Below, one piece after another: positions 1 to 8,898 of a stretch of 50,231 nt of DNA. Source of the DNA: a bacterium HR30 (GTDB taxonomy: Bacteria; Desulfobacterota; Binatia; HRBIN30); the NCBI GenBank assembly GCA_002898795.1, contig BEIG01000010.1, positions 1-50,231 on the forward strand. Direction: 5' to 3'. The notes under the pieces are model-generated. The model did not search any database. It was given only the letters and a program-made list of their open reading frames with translations, and was not told the DNA's origin. A program made the translations under genes and the position numbers. Numbering within the stretch: the stretch's first letter is position 1; each line of letters starts with the position of its first letter.

Positions 1-1
1 T

Positions 2-3000
2 AGTCGTGACGCCGAAGACGCAGCCGAGATCGCACGGTTGCGCGCTGAGGTCGACGCACTGCAGGACCGCTTGGTCGCCGCAGAAACGGAGCGTACCCGC
101 ACGTTGCGCTTGGCTGAAGGGCGGGTTCAGGCACTCCAACAGTCGCTTGGCAATCTGCAGCGGGAGTGGGATTCCTTGCAAGCGCGCACGGGTAGCACCG
201 AGGCGCAACTGGCGGAGTGGCAAACTCTTGCCCTGGCCGTTTGCGAGGAGCGCGACCGCCTGGTGGCGCAAATCGAATCCCTGCATGCACAGCGGCGGGC
301 CCTCGAGGAAGAACTTGCCCGCTTGCGAAGGGACGCAGGTGAGGAGCGCCTTGCACTCGAGGCTGACCGGGACGCGTGGAAAAACGAGGCCGCGGCCGCG
401 AGGGCGCAGCTAACCGAGCGTGCCAGAGCGTTGGCCCGCCTGGAAGCGGAATTGCGTAACGTTACCGTGCAGCGCGACGCGCTCGGCGAACAACTACGCT
501 CACTGCGGGCGGAATGGGACGAGCTCAGCCGCATCGCGGAAGAAGCGCACGCGCAGTTTGCCGACAGTGAAACCGCGCGGGCTGCTGCGATGGCGGAAAA
601 CCAAGTCCTTCGTCAGGCCTTAGAGCAAGAGCGTCAACGGTCTGCAGAAGCTGCGGCAGCCTGGGAAAAGGAAGTCGCTGCCGCCCGAGAAGAAGCCGAC
701 TCGATGGCGCGGCTCGTAGAAACGTTGCGCGCCCAATTAGAGGAACAGCAACGTCTTTTCCGCGAAGGCCAAGAGTCCTGGGATCGGCTCCACGCGCAGT
801 TCTCGGCGGCCCAGGCCGAACTCGAGCGGCTGCGGGGTGAACTCGAGGCAAGCGAAGTGACTCGAGCGGAAACCGCAGCTCGCCTCGCCCATTTAGAGGA
901 AGAGCGGAGCAACTCCGCCCGAGAGCGCCAGACATTGCTGGAAGAATTGGCCACGTTGCGACGACAATTTGCAGAGCTCGAGGCGGCAAAGGCTGCCTTG
1001 GCAGCGGAGTTCGAAGCCCAAGCCATGTCCGTCACTCGCGAACTCGAACAAGCACGAGCGACGGCCAGCCGTTGGGCCCAGGAAGCCGAGAGCAAAACGG
1101 AGGAAGTCCGCAATTTGCGCCTCGAACTGCAACGGGCACGGGCCGAGGCAATGAGCTTGTCCTGGCAGATCCAGGACCTAAGGCAGCGCCTGGAGGAATC
1201 CGTGGCCGAGCGGCAACGCCTCAGCGAGGAGCTGCGCCAGCGCGAGTCGAGTTGGCGGCAGGCCAACGAGGCGCGGCAGGCACTCGAAGCTCGTTTCCAA
1301 GAGGAACGTGCCCGCTGGGAAGAGCAGCGTGCGTATTGGCAGCAACGTGTAGCCGAGGCCGAACGAGAGCGCGACGAACTCATCCAACGGCTGATCGATC
1401 GCGAGCAATCTCTGCAATTCGTGCAACGACGTCAGGAACAACTAGCGGCAGAATTGCAGCAGTGGCAACAGGTGGCGGAAGAACGGCGGCAACAAATCGT
1501 CGCGCTGCAGCAGGCAGTGGAAGCGGCACAGGGAGAAGCCGCGATCGCCCGCGAAGAATCTGCCCAAATGCGCGCCTCGTGGGCCGAGGAGCGACAGCGG
1601 GCTGAAGCCGTGGAAGCTGCTTTGCGGGCAGAATTAGCTGCCGTGCGCACGGACGCAGAAGCCGTAGCAATGCAGTTGGCTCGTTTGCGCGAGCAGCACG
1701 CCAATCTCGAACGCAGTTGGCAGGAGCGGGAGCGCGAGACGGACGCCCTACAACGCGAGCTTTCGAGCTTGCGCCAGCAACTGGCTGACCGGGCTTTGCT
1801 GGCAGCGCAGGCGGAATCGCTGGCGGCCCGCGTCGTCGAGCTGGAAGCCGAGCTGGCGATGGCCCGCGCTGAGGCCAGCAGAGCGGAGCACCGCACGGCG
1901 ACCGAATGGGAGCAGCGAATGGTCGCTCTCGAGAGCGAGCTCGCTCGCGTGCGAGGAGAAGCCGAGAGTGCCGAACGTGCCCGGGCCGCCATGGCCGAAG
2001 AACTGGCGGTGGTCCGCAACCTGGCTGCCCAGACGGAGGCAGAGTCCAATCGCAAACTCTCCTCCCTGCGGGAGACCGTGCAGCAGCTCGAAGCGGAGCG
2101 TCTCCGGTTGGAGGAGAAGCTGGCCCAACGCGTTCTCGAGGCGCAGGCGCAGGCGGCGCAGCTCGCCTCGCTCCAAAGCATTGCCGACGAGCGTGCAAGG
2201 CAGTTCGACGAGGCGCGGCACACCATCGCGGAGCTGCAACAGCGTCTTACAGAAAGCTCCGCACAGGTGCGGGCTCAAGCTGAGCAACTGCGAGGCTTGG
2301 AGGGCGAATTGGAGCGATTGCGCGCGGAAATGGCCCGCTCTTCCCACGAGCTGGCCACCGTCCAGCAGGAACGCAGCGAAGCGTTGGCTCAGGTGCAGGA
2401 CTTACAAAACCGTCTGCGAGAGTTCCAAGAGCAGTTTGCCCGCGAACGTTCGGCTTGGGAGCGCGAATGGGGCACGGCCCGGAGCCAATGGGAACAGGCA
2501 GAGCAAGCCCGCCAAGCACGAGAGGAAGAGATTGCGCAGCTGCGAGCCCAGCTCGAAGGCTTGCAAGAGCAGCTTGCGCAGTTGCAAGCGGAGCGCGAAG
2601 CAGCGGTCACGGAGACGAGTCGCGCGGAGCATGCGGCGGCCGAGCAGCTTGCCGCCCTGGAAGCCCGATCACGAGCCGCAGAGCAAGCGTTACGCGAAGC
2701 CCAAACTCGTGCGGAGGAACTGCAGGGCTGCTTGCAAGAGCGGGAACGGCAATTGAGTGCAGCATTGCACGCGCAGGCCGAACTACAGGCCCAAATCCGG
2801 GAGTACGAGAAACGGTACGATACGTTGGCCAGCGAACAGCGGCGACTCGAAGAGGAACTGGCGAGCGCCCGCGCTTCGCAAGGGGAGCAGGTTCAGGCAT
2901 TGTCGCGCGATTTGCAGCGGCTGCGCACTGACTACCGAGCATTGCAGCAAGAAAAAGCACTCCTGGAAGGGGCACTTGCGGAGCATCAAAAACGAACGCG

Positions 3001-4669
3001 CGACCTAGCCCAGACACACGCCGCCACCGTGGGCGAGCTGCAAGACGTTGTAGAACACTTGCGCAAGCAGATCGCTGAGTTGAACCAGGGGCGCGCACAG
3101 CTCAACGAGCGACTCGGCCGAGCGGAGAACGAGATTGAATCGTGGCGGGCTGAGGCACAGCGCCGGAGTGTGGAGCAAGCAAAGTTGCTTGAACGGCTGC
3201 GCGCGGCCGAGGAGCAACTTGCAGCAAGCGAACAACGGCGGCAGGCCTTGGAAGCCGAATTGCAACAGCTACGCGACCAGGCCGAGTCGTGGCGTCGCCA
3301 AGCTGCAGAACGCGAAGCCGAGCTAGCCCGCTTCGGCGAAACGGCACAGCGGCTAGAAGCATTGCAGGCGGAAATCGACTCGTTGCGGAGCGAACTTGCC
3401 CGGAGCGAGCGGCAGCGGAAAACACTCGAAGAGGAACGCGAGCGGGCTGAGCGCGAACGTTCAGAACTGTTGGCCGAGCTCGAAGCCGAACGGCGGCGGT
3501 TAGAAGAACAGTTGAAACAAATTGGCGACGAACGCAAACGCGTCGAGGAGTTGTTGGCGGAACAGCAAGCAGCCTTGGAAAACGAACGTGCACTGGTGAG
3601 TACGTTGCGGGCAGATTACGAGCGACTCCAGGCGGAAAACCTCGCCACCCAGGAACAACAGGTGGAGTTGACGGTTGCGCTGGAAGAGGCACGCACCAAG
3701 TTGACGGAGCTCGAAGCGCGGTTGCAACAGCGGGAGCAGGCACTCCAGCAAGCAGAGCAGGAGAGAGAAGAACTGCTGGAGGCATTGCGGCGCGCGCAAG
3801 ATGCGGCGAGCCGGACGAAGGTGACGAACGCCCAGGCCAAGAAGGCTGGCGTGGTGAGCCTGACCAGCGCCGAACTTGAAGGCGCCGTGCTCCAACAGCC
3901 GGCACCAGAGGATTGTGCGGCGGCAGTCGAAGCCGTGGTCGAAAACGGCATCGAACCGGTCCGCGAGCTTTTCGTGCTCGACGCGGGCCGCCGCGCAGAA
4001 GAGGCAAGCACTGCCTTGCGGGCGGCAGGGTTCGAGGTGCGAGTGGTGGCCCCCAACGACGAGGCGGTGCGACGCTTGTCGCCCGCAGGCAGTGGTTGCG
4101 TGTTGATCAACCTCGGGGCTGGCCCCCAGGCGTGGAGAATCTTGCTTCGCTTACGCTCGGAGGAAGCGTGGAGACCCTGGCGGATCTTGGGTTATGTGAT
4201 GCCGCCGCAGGGTGACAAAGGGTTTTGCTTCGGCCGGGCGGAATTCGACCTGTGGCCTCTAGACTCACAACGCCTGCTCTCTGCCCTGGGCTGGCTCCGC
4301 CCGAAGCTGAGAAAGCTGCTTGCGGTTAGTCCAGACGTGGACGCCATGAACAAGCTGCGCGAGCCGCTCACCAAAGCGGGCATATCCACCTCGATTGTTC
4401 TCGACGGCAAACAAGCCCTGGAGTTTACCACGATCATCGCACCCGAGGCCGCCGTGTTGCACCTCGCACCAACGACTTCAGGCGCCGCACGCGCCGTTGC
4501 TACGCTGCGGCAGCAGGAGGGAACGGCTGAACTGCCCCTGTTCATTGCCCTCGACCCTGCCCCGCCCCGCGAGGAGCACTTCTATGCTTCGGTGGTGCGC
4601 GAACTGCTCCTGAAAGGGACCTTTACCTTCAAAGCCTTGCCTACGGCATTGGCAAGCCTGCTGGCTTGA
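2..4669 (+). CDS. Giant coiled-coil protein with two C-terminal degenerate receiver-like domains (5' end outside window)
   Basis: The reading frame is open from base 2. The ORF-track start at 38 is an internal TTG, and coiled-coil sequence (SRDAEDAAEIARLRAEV) continues upstream of it, so the gene enters from before the window. About 1255 visible residues are almost pure heptad-type coiled coil rich in E, A, R, Q and L. From about residue 1290 (ORF-track numbering) two alpha/beta domains follow that look like response-regulator receivers (strands LFVLDAG...CVLINLGAG, then LLAVSPDVD...AAVLHLAPT). The phospho-acceptor Asp position appears to be Asn in the first and His in the second, so neither should be phosphorylated. 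Large coiled coil plus pseudo-receiver recalls myxobacterial polarity proteins such as FrzS and AglZ, but in reversed order. A structural or polarity scaffold is inference; SMC-like ATPase motifs are not seen. Confidence 0.8.
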   Translation, partial: SRDAEDAAEIARLRAEVDALQDRLVAAETERTRTLRLAEGRVQALQQSLGNLQREWDSLQARTGSTEAQLAEWQTLALAVCEERDRLVAQIESLHAQRRALEEELARLRRDAGEERLALEADRDAWKNEAAAARAQLTERARALARLEAELRNVTVQRDALGEQLRSLRAEWDELSRIAEEAHAQFADSETARAAAMAENQVLRQALEQERQRSAEAAAAWEKEVAAAREEADSMARLVETLRAQLEEQQRLFREGQESWDRLHAQFSAAQAELERLRGELEASEVTRAETAARLAHLEEERSNSARERQTLLEELATLRRQFAELEAAKAALAAEFEAQAMSVTRELEQARATASRWAQEAESKTEEVRNLRLELQRARAEAMSLSWQIQDLRQRLEESVAERQRLSEELRQRESSWRQANEARQALEARFQEERARWEEQRAYWQQRVAEAERERDELIQRLIDREQSLQFVQRRQEQLAAELQQWQQVAEERRQQIVALQQAVEAAQGEAAIAREESAQMRASWAEERQRAEAVEAALRAELAAVRTDAEAVAMQLARLREQHANLERSWQERERETDALQRELSSLRQQLADRALLAAQAESLAARVVELEAELAMARAEASRAEHRTATEWEQRMVALESELARVRGEAESAERARAAMAEELAVVRNLAAQTEAESNRKLSSLRETVQQLEAERLRLEEKLAQRVLEAQAQAAQLASLQSIADERARQFDEARHTIAELQQRLTESSAQVRAQAEQLRGLEGELERLRAEMARSSHELATVQQERSEALAQVQDLQNRLREFQEQFARERSAWEREWGTARSQWEQAEQARQAREEEIAQLRAQLEGLQEQLAQLQAEREAAVTETSRAEHAAAEQLAALEARSRAAEQALREAQTRAEELQGCLQERERQLSAALHAQAELQAQIREYEKRYDTLASEQRRLEEELASARASQGEQVQALSRDLQRLRTDYRALQQEKALLEGALAEHQKRTRDLAQTHAATVGELQDVVEHLRKQIAELNQGRAQLNERLGRAENEIESWRAEAQRRSVEQAKLLERLRAAEEQLAASEQRRQALEAELQQLRDQAESWRRQAAEREAELARFGETAQRLEALQAEIDSLRSELARSERQRKTLEEERERAERERSELLAELEAERRRLEEQLKQIGDERKRVEELLAEQQAALENERALVSTLRADYERLQAENLATQEQQVELTVALEEARTKLTELEARLQQREQALQQAEQEREELLEALRRAQDAASRTKVTNAQAKKAGVVSLTSAELEGAVLQQPAPEDCAAAVEAVVENGIEPVRELFVLDAGRRAEEASTALRAAGFEVRVVAPNDEAVRRLSPAGSGCVLINLGAGPQAWRILLRLRSEEAWRPWRILGYVMPPQGDKGFCFGRAEFDLWPLDSQRLLSALGWLRPKLRKLLAVSPDVDAMNKLREPLTKAGISTSIVLDGKQALEFTTIIAPEAAVLHLAPTTSGAARAVATLRQQEGTAELPLFIALDPAPPREEHFYASVVRELLLKGTFTFKALPTALASLLA

Positions 4670-4825
4670 GGGTCAAAGAACACACCACTCAGGGCGCGGG
4701 GAGCGCAATCACTAGCGGTCTCACTAGAAGGATTGGGAGCGGCATTGCTGGTCCAGCCAGGGGAAGGACTTTTCCGCAAAACACAACGGTCGAGCCGATT
4801 TGGTTCCCGCTCTTGATTTTTCGCC

Positions 4826-6451
4826 GTGGGCAGCGTTGGCTACGGTGACGTGAGCAGAGGACCGAGCGGGTGGCAAAAAGAGCCTACGGGGCGCCAGGAA
4901 TTGGGCTTGCGTTATCATGCGCGGGTCCGCCCGGACGCGGTCGCGATCGAAAGCCCATGGCGTCGGCTAAACTACGCCGACTTGTACCGCAGGGCAAACC
5001 AGCTTGCACACGCGTTCCGCTCTGCCGGGATCCGACAGGGAGACACCATCGCTTTGGTGCTGCACAATCGCCCGGAGTGGTTGGAGGCGATGCAAGCGGT
5101 GGGAAAGCTTGGCGCACGTGTCGTTCCTGTGGGGTATCGCGCCAAAGCTCCCGAAATTGCCTACTTGCTTCGCGACGCCGATGCGCGCCTGATCATTGCA
5201 GAAAATGCCCTTCAGGAAGAGCTCGATGCCGCTTTGACGGCAGCAGGCTTGGCTAACGCGATCACCCTGTGGGTAGTAGGTGAGGAACCGCCGTGGCGAG
5301 GCGAAAGTTACGAAGAACAAATTGCGGCACAGCCCGATCACGAGGCGGAGGACTTCTTCCCAGGCGGAGGGTTCGATGTGCTGGTATATACCTCGGGAAC
5401 TACTGGGAGACCGAAGGGCGTGGAGCGGGTCATCGACCCAGCACAAAGCCCTCGGCAGCTAGCTGCCGTGGCCGACATGTGGCAACTGACCCAAAACGAC
5501 GTGCACTTGGTTTGCGGCCCCCTGTACCACACCGCACCCGCGAGTTACGCCCAGGCGCACTTGCTGGTCGGTGCCAGCGTGGTTTTGTTACCGCGGTTCG
5601 ATGCCGTTGCGGCGCTCGAGGCCATCGCGCGGTATCGAGTGACAACCACCTTCATGGTGCCGACACATTTCGTGCGCCTCTTGCAGGTGCCAGAGGAGAC
5701 TCGGCAGCAGTACGACCTCAGCTCGATTCGCTTAGTGCTGCACGCTGCAGCGCCGTGCCCGATCGAAGTTAAACGCAGCATCATGGAACTTTTTCCACCG
5801 CACTCGGTGGTTGAGTTTTACGGGGCCTCGGAAACTGGCTTTACGCGGGTCACCGCCGAGGAGTGGCTGAAAAAGCCTGGTTCCGTTGGTAAGCCTTGGC
5901 CTGGTCACGAACTGCGCATCTTGGACGAGGAGGGGCGCGAATGTGCTCCTGGCGAGGTGGGTTTGGTGTACGTGCGGAGCCCGCAGATGAATTTTGCTTA
6001 CCGTCACGCTCCCGAGAAGAACACGCAGGCGTTTCGCGACGGCTGGTTTACTGCTGGCGATCTCGGTTATCTCGACGAGGATGGATACTTGTTCCTGGTC
6101 GACCGCCGGACCGACTTGATCTTGAGCGGCGGTGCGAACGTGTACCCTGCAGAAGTGGAGCAAACGTTGCTTTTGCACCCTAGCGTCGCCGATGCAGCGG
6201 TCGTGGGAGTTCCCGACAAAGACTTGGGCCGGCGCGTCGTTGCGGTTGTAGAACTACGCCCCGAGCACTCCCTCTCGGAGTGCGAGTTGATCGAATTTGC
6301 GCGCAGTCGGCTGGCGCACTACAAGTGCCCGCGGCAAGTGATTTTCGTTGCCGAGTTGCCTCGCGAGCCGACAGGGAAAATTCGACGGCACGAGTTGGCC
6401 TCTTGGGTTTGCCAGGAGCTTGGGGCGCTTCCATCGTCGAACTCGGGCTGA
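4826..6451 (+). CDS. AMP-binding acyl-CoA synthetase (ligase)
   Basis: This is an ANL-superfamily adenylate-forming enzyme that should activate a carboxylic acid with ATP and ligate it to CoA in the cytoplasm. The P-loop-like signature YTSGTTGRPKG lies near residue 190. YGASETG, the GWFTAGDLGYLDEDGY segment and RTDLILSGGANVYPAEVE follow in family order, ending with the catalytic-lysine region PREPTGKIRR. The length of 541 aa is typical. The start is uncertain: GTG at 4826 is the first candidate, GTG at 4850 another, and neither has a clear ribosome binding site. The next gene starts about 40 bases downstream on the same strand. The acyl substrate (fatty acid, steroid side chain or aromatic acid) cannot be told from sequence. 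The overall look is of the FadD3/long-chain type. Confidence 0.9.
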   Translation: MGSVGYGDVSRGPSGWQKEPTGRQELGLRYHARVRPDAVAIESPWRRLNYADLYRRANQLAHAFRSAGIRQGDTIALVLHNRPEWLEAMQAVGKLGARVVPVGYRAKAPEIAYLLRDADARLIIAENALQEELDAALTAAGLANAITLWVVGEEPPWRGESYEEQIAAQPDHEAEDFFPGGGFDVLVYTSGTTGRPKGVERVIDPAQSPRQLAAVADMWQLTQNDVHLVCGPLYHTAPASYAQAHLLVGASVVLLPRFDAVAALEAIARYRVTTTFMVPTHFVRLLQVPEETRQQYDLSSIRLVLHAAAPCPIEVKRSIMELFPPHSVVEFYGASETGFTRVTAEEWLKKPGSVGKPWPGHELRILDEEGRECAPGEVGLVYVRSPQMNFAYRHAPEKNTQAFRDGWFTAGDLGYLDEDGYLFLVDRRTDLILSGGANVYPAEVEQTLLLHPSVADAAVVGVPDKDLGRRVVAVVELRPEHSLSECELIEFARSRLAHYKCPRQVIFVAELPREPTGKIRRHELASWVCQELGALPSSNSG

Positions 6452-6492
6452 GACTTGCGCCGGGGTGGGCTCCTCTCGTAAAAGGCTTGCGC

Positions 6493-7071
6493 ATGGATGT
6501 GCCAGCCATTCGCTTCCGATTTCGAGAGCGCATGCAGGGTCCCGTAGCTCAGGGAGCCCCGACGCCCGAGGTAGGGGCGATCCAGGGACGAGCAAAGGGG
6601 ACCACGTTCGTCGCTGAGCTGGAAGTCGTGATCGAGGACTTCGACAGGTTCTTGGCCGACGCTCGTCACCCTGCGAAGCTCTTGGGGACGGTGACCTGCC
6701 CCGGCTTAGCTACAGCGCAGCCAATCACGCGTGGCGAACTGGAAATGTACGTTCCCGACCGACAAAAGGGCGCGAAGCTTCTTCGTTACACATTCTCGTT
6801 CCCTGGTGACGATGGTGGACAGTACTTTTTCACGGGCGTCAAGGTGCTGCGTACTCCCTTCCCCTCGGTGCGAGCTCAAGTCACGCTGCTCAGCGAGATT
6901 CGCGTAGGCGCTCCGGATGGGCCGCTGTGGGGAGCTGGTATTCTAACGTTCCGCTTGCGCGATTTACCGAGCTTCATCGCTTCGATGCGGGCGGAAGGGT
7001 GCTCTCGCGCACTGGCCTTGTGGCGTTTTGCCCGGTTTGCCCAGCGAGAGTTGGCGCTCGCTCCGACATGA
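6493..7071 (+). CDS. Stand-alone domain resembling the C-terminus of cholesterol-oxidase-like GMC oxidoreductases
   Basis: I start at ATG 6493 (MDVPAIRFRFRERMQG), because the ORF-track extension to 6280 overlaps the synthetase gene. The 192-residue protein contains ELEVVIEDFDRFLADARHPA, GTVTCPGL, the RGELEMYVPD region, LLRYTFSFPGDDGG and a closing GILTFRLRDL. From memory this pattern matches the extra domain that follows the FAD/GMC part in bacterial cholesterol-oxidase-like multidomain proteins (MxG... / VEDLDRFL... / GxLxIRPxD). Here it stands alone with no FAD-binding part. Its job is unknown; lipid or sterol binding is a guess from the family. It lies between an acyl-CoA synthetase and a methyltransferase and overlaps the latter by ATGA, which indicates co-translation. 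Confidence 0.65.
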   Translation: MDVPAIRFRFRERMQGPVAQGAPTPEVGAIQGRAKGTTFVAELEVVIEDFDRFLADARHPAKLLGTVTCPGLATAQPITRGELEMYVPDRQKGAKLLRYTFSFPGDDGGQYFFTGVKVLRTPFPSVRAQVTLLSEIRVGAPDGPLWGAGILTFRLRDLPSFIASMRAEGCSRALALWRFARFAQRELALAPT

Positions 7072-7817
7072 CTTTGGCTCCGGCTGCGGGCGATCCGCGT
7101 GTTGTGGACAAGGAGCAGGACCCGGCGGCACTGCGCACCGAAACCGAAGCTCCCGCCGCTTGGGGTGGTTACGCGTTGCGGTGGGACCGGTGGCAGTATG
7201 GTGCGGTGGCGTTGGAGTTTGCCACCGTTGCCAATCTGGCAAGCCTGGTGGATACGGAGGCCCTCTTGCGCGATGCTCACGTGCCCGAACCTCCCTACTG
7301 GGCGCATCTTTGGCCAGGGAGCCGAGCATTGGCTCGGTACGTTGTGGAGCATCCAGAGGTCGTTTCGGGCCGCTGCCTCGAGGTGGGCTGTGGCCTTGGC
7401 TTGGTTGCCCTTGTGCTCGCACGAATGGGTGGCGAAGTGTTCGCGTTCGACCGCGACCGTGACGCTGTGGGATTTTGCCAGCTCAATGCGCGTCGTAACG
7501 GCTTGCACATACACGCCTGGCAAGGGGATGCGCGGCAGTTCGTGGTACGCGGCCGTTTTCCACTGATTTGCGCCGCAGATGTCACGTACGATGCGAGCTT
7601 GCAGCAAGCCTTGCTCGAATTGGCCGAGCGTGGGTTGGCCGGCGATGGTCGTGTGCTGTGTGCCGAGTCTGTGCGCGTGTTCGATCGAGCTTGGCTGGAG
7701 GAAGCAAGGGGCAGGGGGTTCTCGGTCCGGGAGGAGGAGCTCGAGGAGGTCGAATGCGGCCGGCCAGTGCAGGTTCGGCTGCTAGAACTGCGCCGAGTTC
7801 GCTCCGACACTGTTTGA
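7068..7817 (+). CDS. Class I SAM-dependent methyltransferase (METTL/lysine-methyltransferase-like)
   Basis: Start ATG 7068 overlaps the previous stop as ATGA; the ORF-track start 6927 would run deep into the upstream gene. The 249-residue product has the SAM-binding motif I LEVGCGLGLVALVLARMG, followed by an acidic ribose-binding residue (AFDRD), and a motif IV-like LICAADVTYD. The preceding PPYWAHLWPGSRALARYV is typical of the METTL/FAM86-type protein lysine methyltransferase group (PF10294-like) and of related ETFB/small-molecule methyltransferases. The substrate is unknown. Operon position with the synthetase and the GMC-type domain is seen directly; a shared pathway is inference. Confidence 0.8.
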   Translation: MTLAPAAGDPRVVDKEQDPAALRTETEAPAAWGGYALRWDRWQYGAVALEFATVANLASLVDTEALLRDAHVPEPPYWAHLWPGSRALARYVVEHPEVVSGRCLEVGCGLGLVALVLARMGGEVFAFDRDRDAVGFCQLNARRNGLHIHAWQGDARQFVVRGRFPLICAADVTYDASLQQALLELAERGLAGDGRVLCAESVRVFDRAWLEEARGRGFSVREEELEEVECGRPVQVRLLELRRVRSDTV

Positions 7818-7914
7818 CCAGGCGGGTTTCCTACATTACCGGGCAGCAGTGCCGGACTTTCGCGGGGTAGGGCTTGGCGTTTGACGGCGAGAAGGCGAAA
7901 GGGAGACCTGGGTC

Positions 7915-8751
7915 ATGAATGGACGAGAACGACTGCGAAACCTTTTGAGCGTCCACCAACCGCTGGTTATGGGTGGCGTTTACGACGGTATCTCGACACG
8001 GCTAGCCCACGCAGCCGGGTTCGAGGCATTGTTCATCGGTGGCTTTAGCGTGGCCGCGTCGCTCTTGGGCGAGCCAGATCTTGGCTATCTGACCCAGACG
8101 GAAATGGCGGACACGGCTAGGCGCCTCTGCCGGCTAACCGATCGCCCCGTACTCGTCGATGCCGATACCGGTTACGGTGGGCTCGTCAACGTTCAGCGTA
8201 CCGTCGAACTTTATCAACAGGCTGGCGCGGCGGGTTTGTTCCTGGAAGATCAAGTGTGGCCGAAGCGCTGCGGGCATATGCGCGGTAAGCAAGTAGTGGA
8301 GTGCGACGAGTGGCTGGCCAAGCTTCGTGCCGTACGCACGCACCCCTTGGGCGACGAACTTTTTCTCGTGGCGCGCACCGATGCTCTTGCCGTGCTGGGC
8401 ATCGAAGAAGCCTTGCGTCGTGGTAACGCGGCCTACGAAGCCGGAGCCGACGCGATCTTCGTCGAGGCGCCGGAATCGAAGGAGCAGTTACAGCGGATTG
8501 GCCGGGAAGTGCCCGGCGTGAAGGTTGCGAACATGGTGGAATTTGGTCGCACGCCGCTCCTCGACCCGACCGAGCTGTTCGAGCTCGGCTTCCAGATTGT
8601 CGTCACACCGTTAGCCCCAATGCTCAGTGCGGCCCGAGCGTTGGAGGAAACCTATCGCATCCTCCGCAGCAAGGGGACCCTGCGGAACCATTTAAACCAC
8701 CTGCTCCCTTTGTCCCGGTGGTACGAACTGGTGGGGTATACGGAACCTTAA
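7915..8751 (+). CDS. Isocitrate lyase/PEP mutase family protein (2-methylisocitrate lyase or oxaloacetate decarboxylase-like)
   Basis: A TIM-barrel lyase of 278 aa. The Mg-binding and catalytic features of the ICL/PEPM superfamily are visible: VLVDADTGYGG (metal-binding Asp), LFLEDQVWPKRCGHMRGK (the KRCGH catalytic-cysteine loop of lyases) and the VARTDA strand. The KRCGH loop argues for a C-C lyase such as methylisocitrate lyase over a PEP mutase. The length fits PrpB-type enzymes (about 290 aa). The Shine-Dalgarno-like AGGGAG lies about 12 bases before ATG. No prpC/prpD neighbours are seen, so a role in propionate metabolism is not supported by context. Oxaloacetate decarboxylase or dimethylmalate lyase activity remain alternatives. 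Confidence 0.85.
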   Translation: MNGRERLRNLLSVHQPLVMGGVYDGISTRLAHAAGFEALFIGGFSVAASLLGEPDLGYLTQTEMADTARRLCRLTDRPVLVDADTGYGGLVNVQRTVELYQQAGAAGLFLEDQVWPKRCGHMRGKQVVECDEWLAKLRAVRTHPLGDELFLVARTDALAVLGIEEALRRGNAAYEAGADAIFVEAPESKEQLQRIGREVPGVKVANMVEFGRTPLLDPTELFELGFQIVVTPLAPMLSAARALEETYRILRSKGTLRNHLNHLLPLSRWYELVGYTEP

Positions 8752-8898
8752 GGCTACCTGCGGGTTCCTCTCGCAAAGCTTGCGCTGCCGGGTAGAGCGA
8801 AAAGGCGACCCTGAGAAACGCTCGTGCCGCTGATGGCGTGTTCCAGTGCACGGGCCTCTGGCACTAGAATTGAAGGGCACTTCCCCCTGGAGTTCGTC

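Noticed and set aside
127-3537. Long antisense and alternate-frame ORFs opposite the coiled-coil gene (e.g. 1432-2226 minus, 634-1383 minus, 3102-4007 minus)
   Set aside because: They arise from GC-rich, repetitive heptad coding; their Ser/Arg- or Pro/Arg-rich translations look like shadows.
38-3850. Apparent repetitiveness that might be tandem DNA repeats
   Set aside because: Similarity is at the level of heptad amino-acid pattern (E/A/R/L/Q); I see no exact DNA repeat unit.
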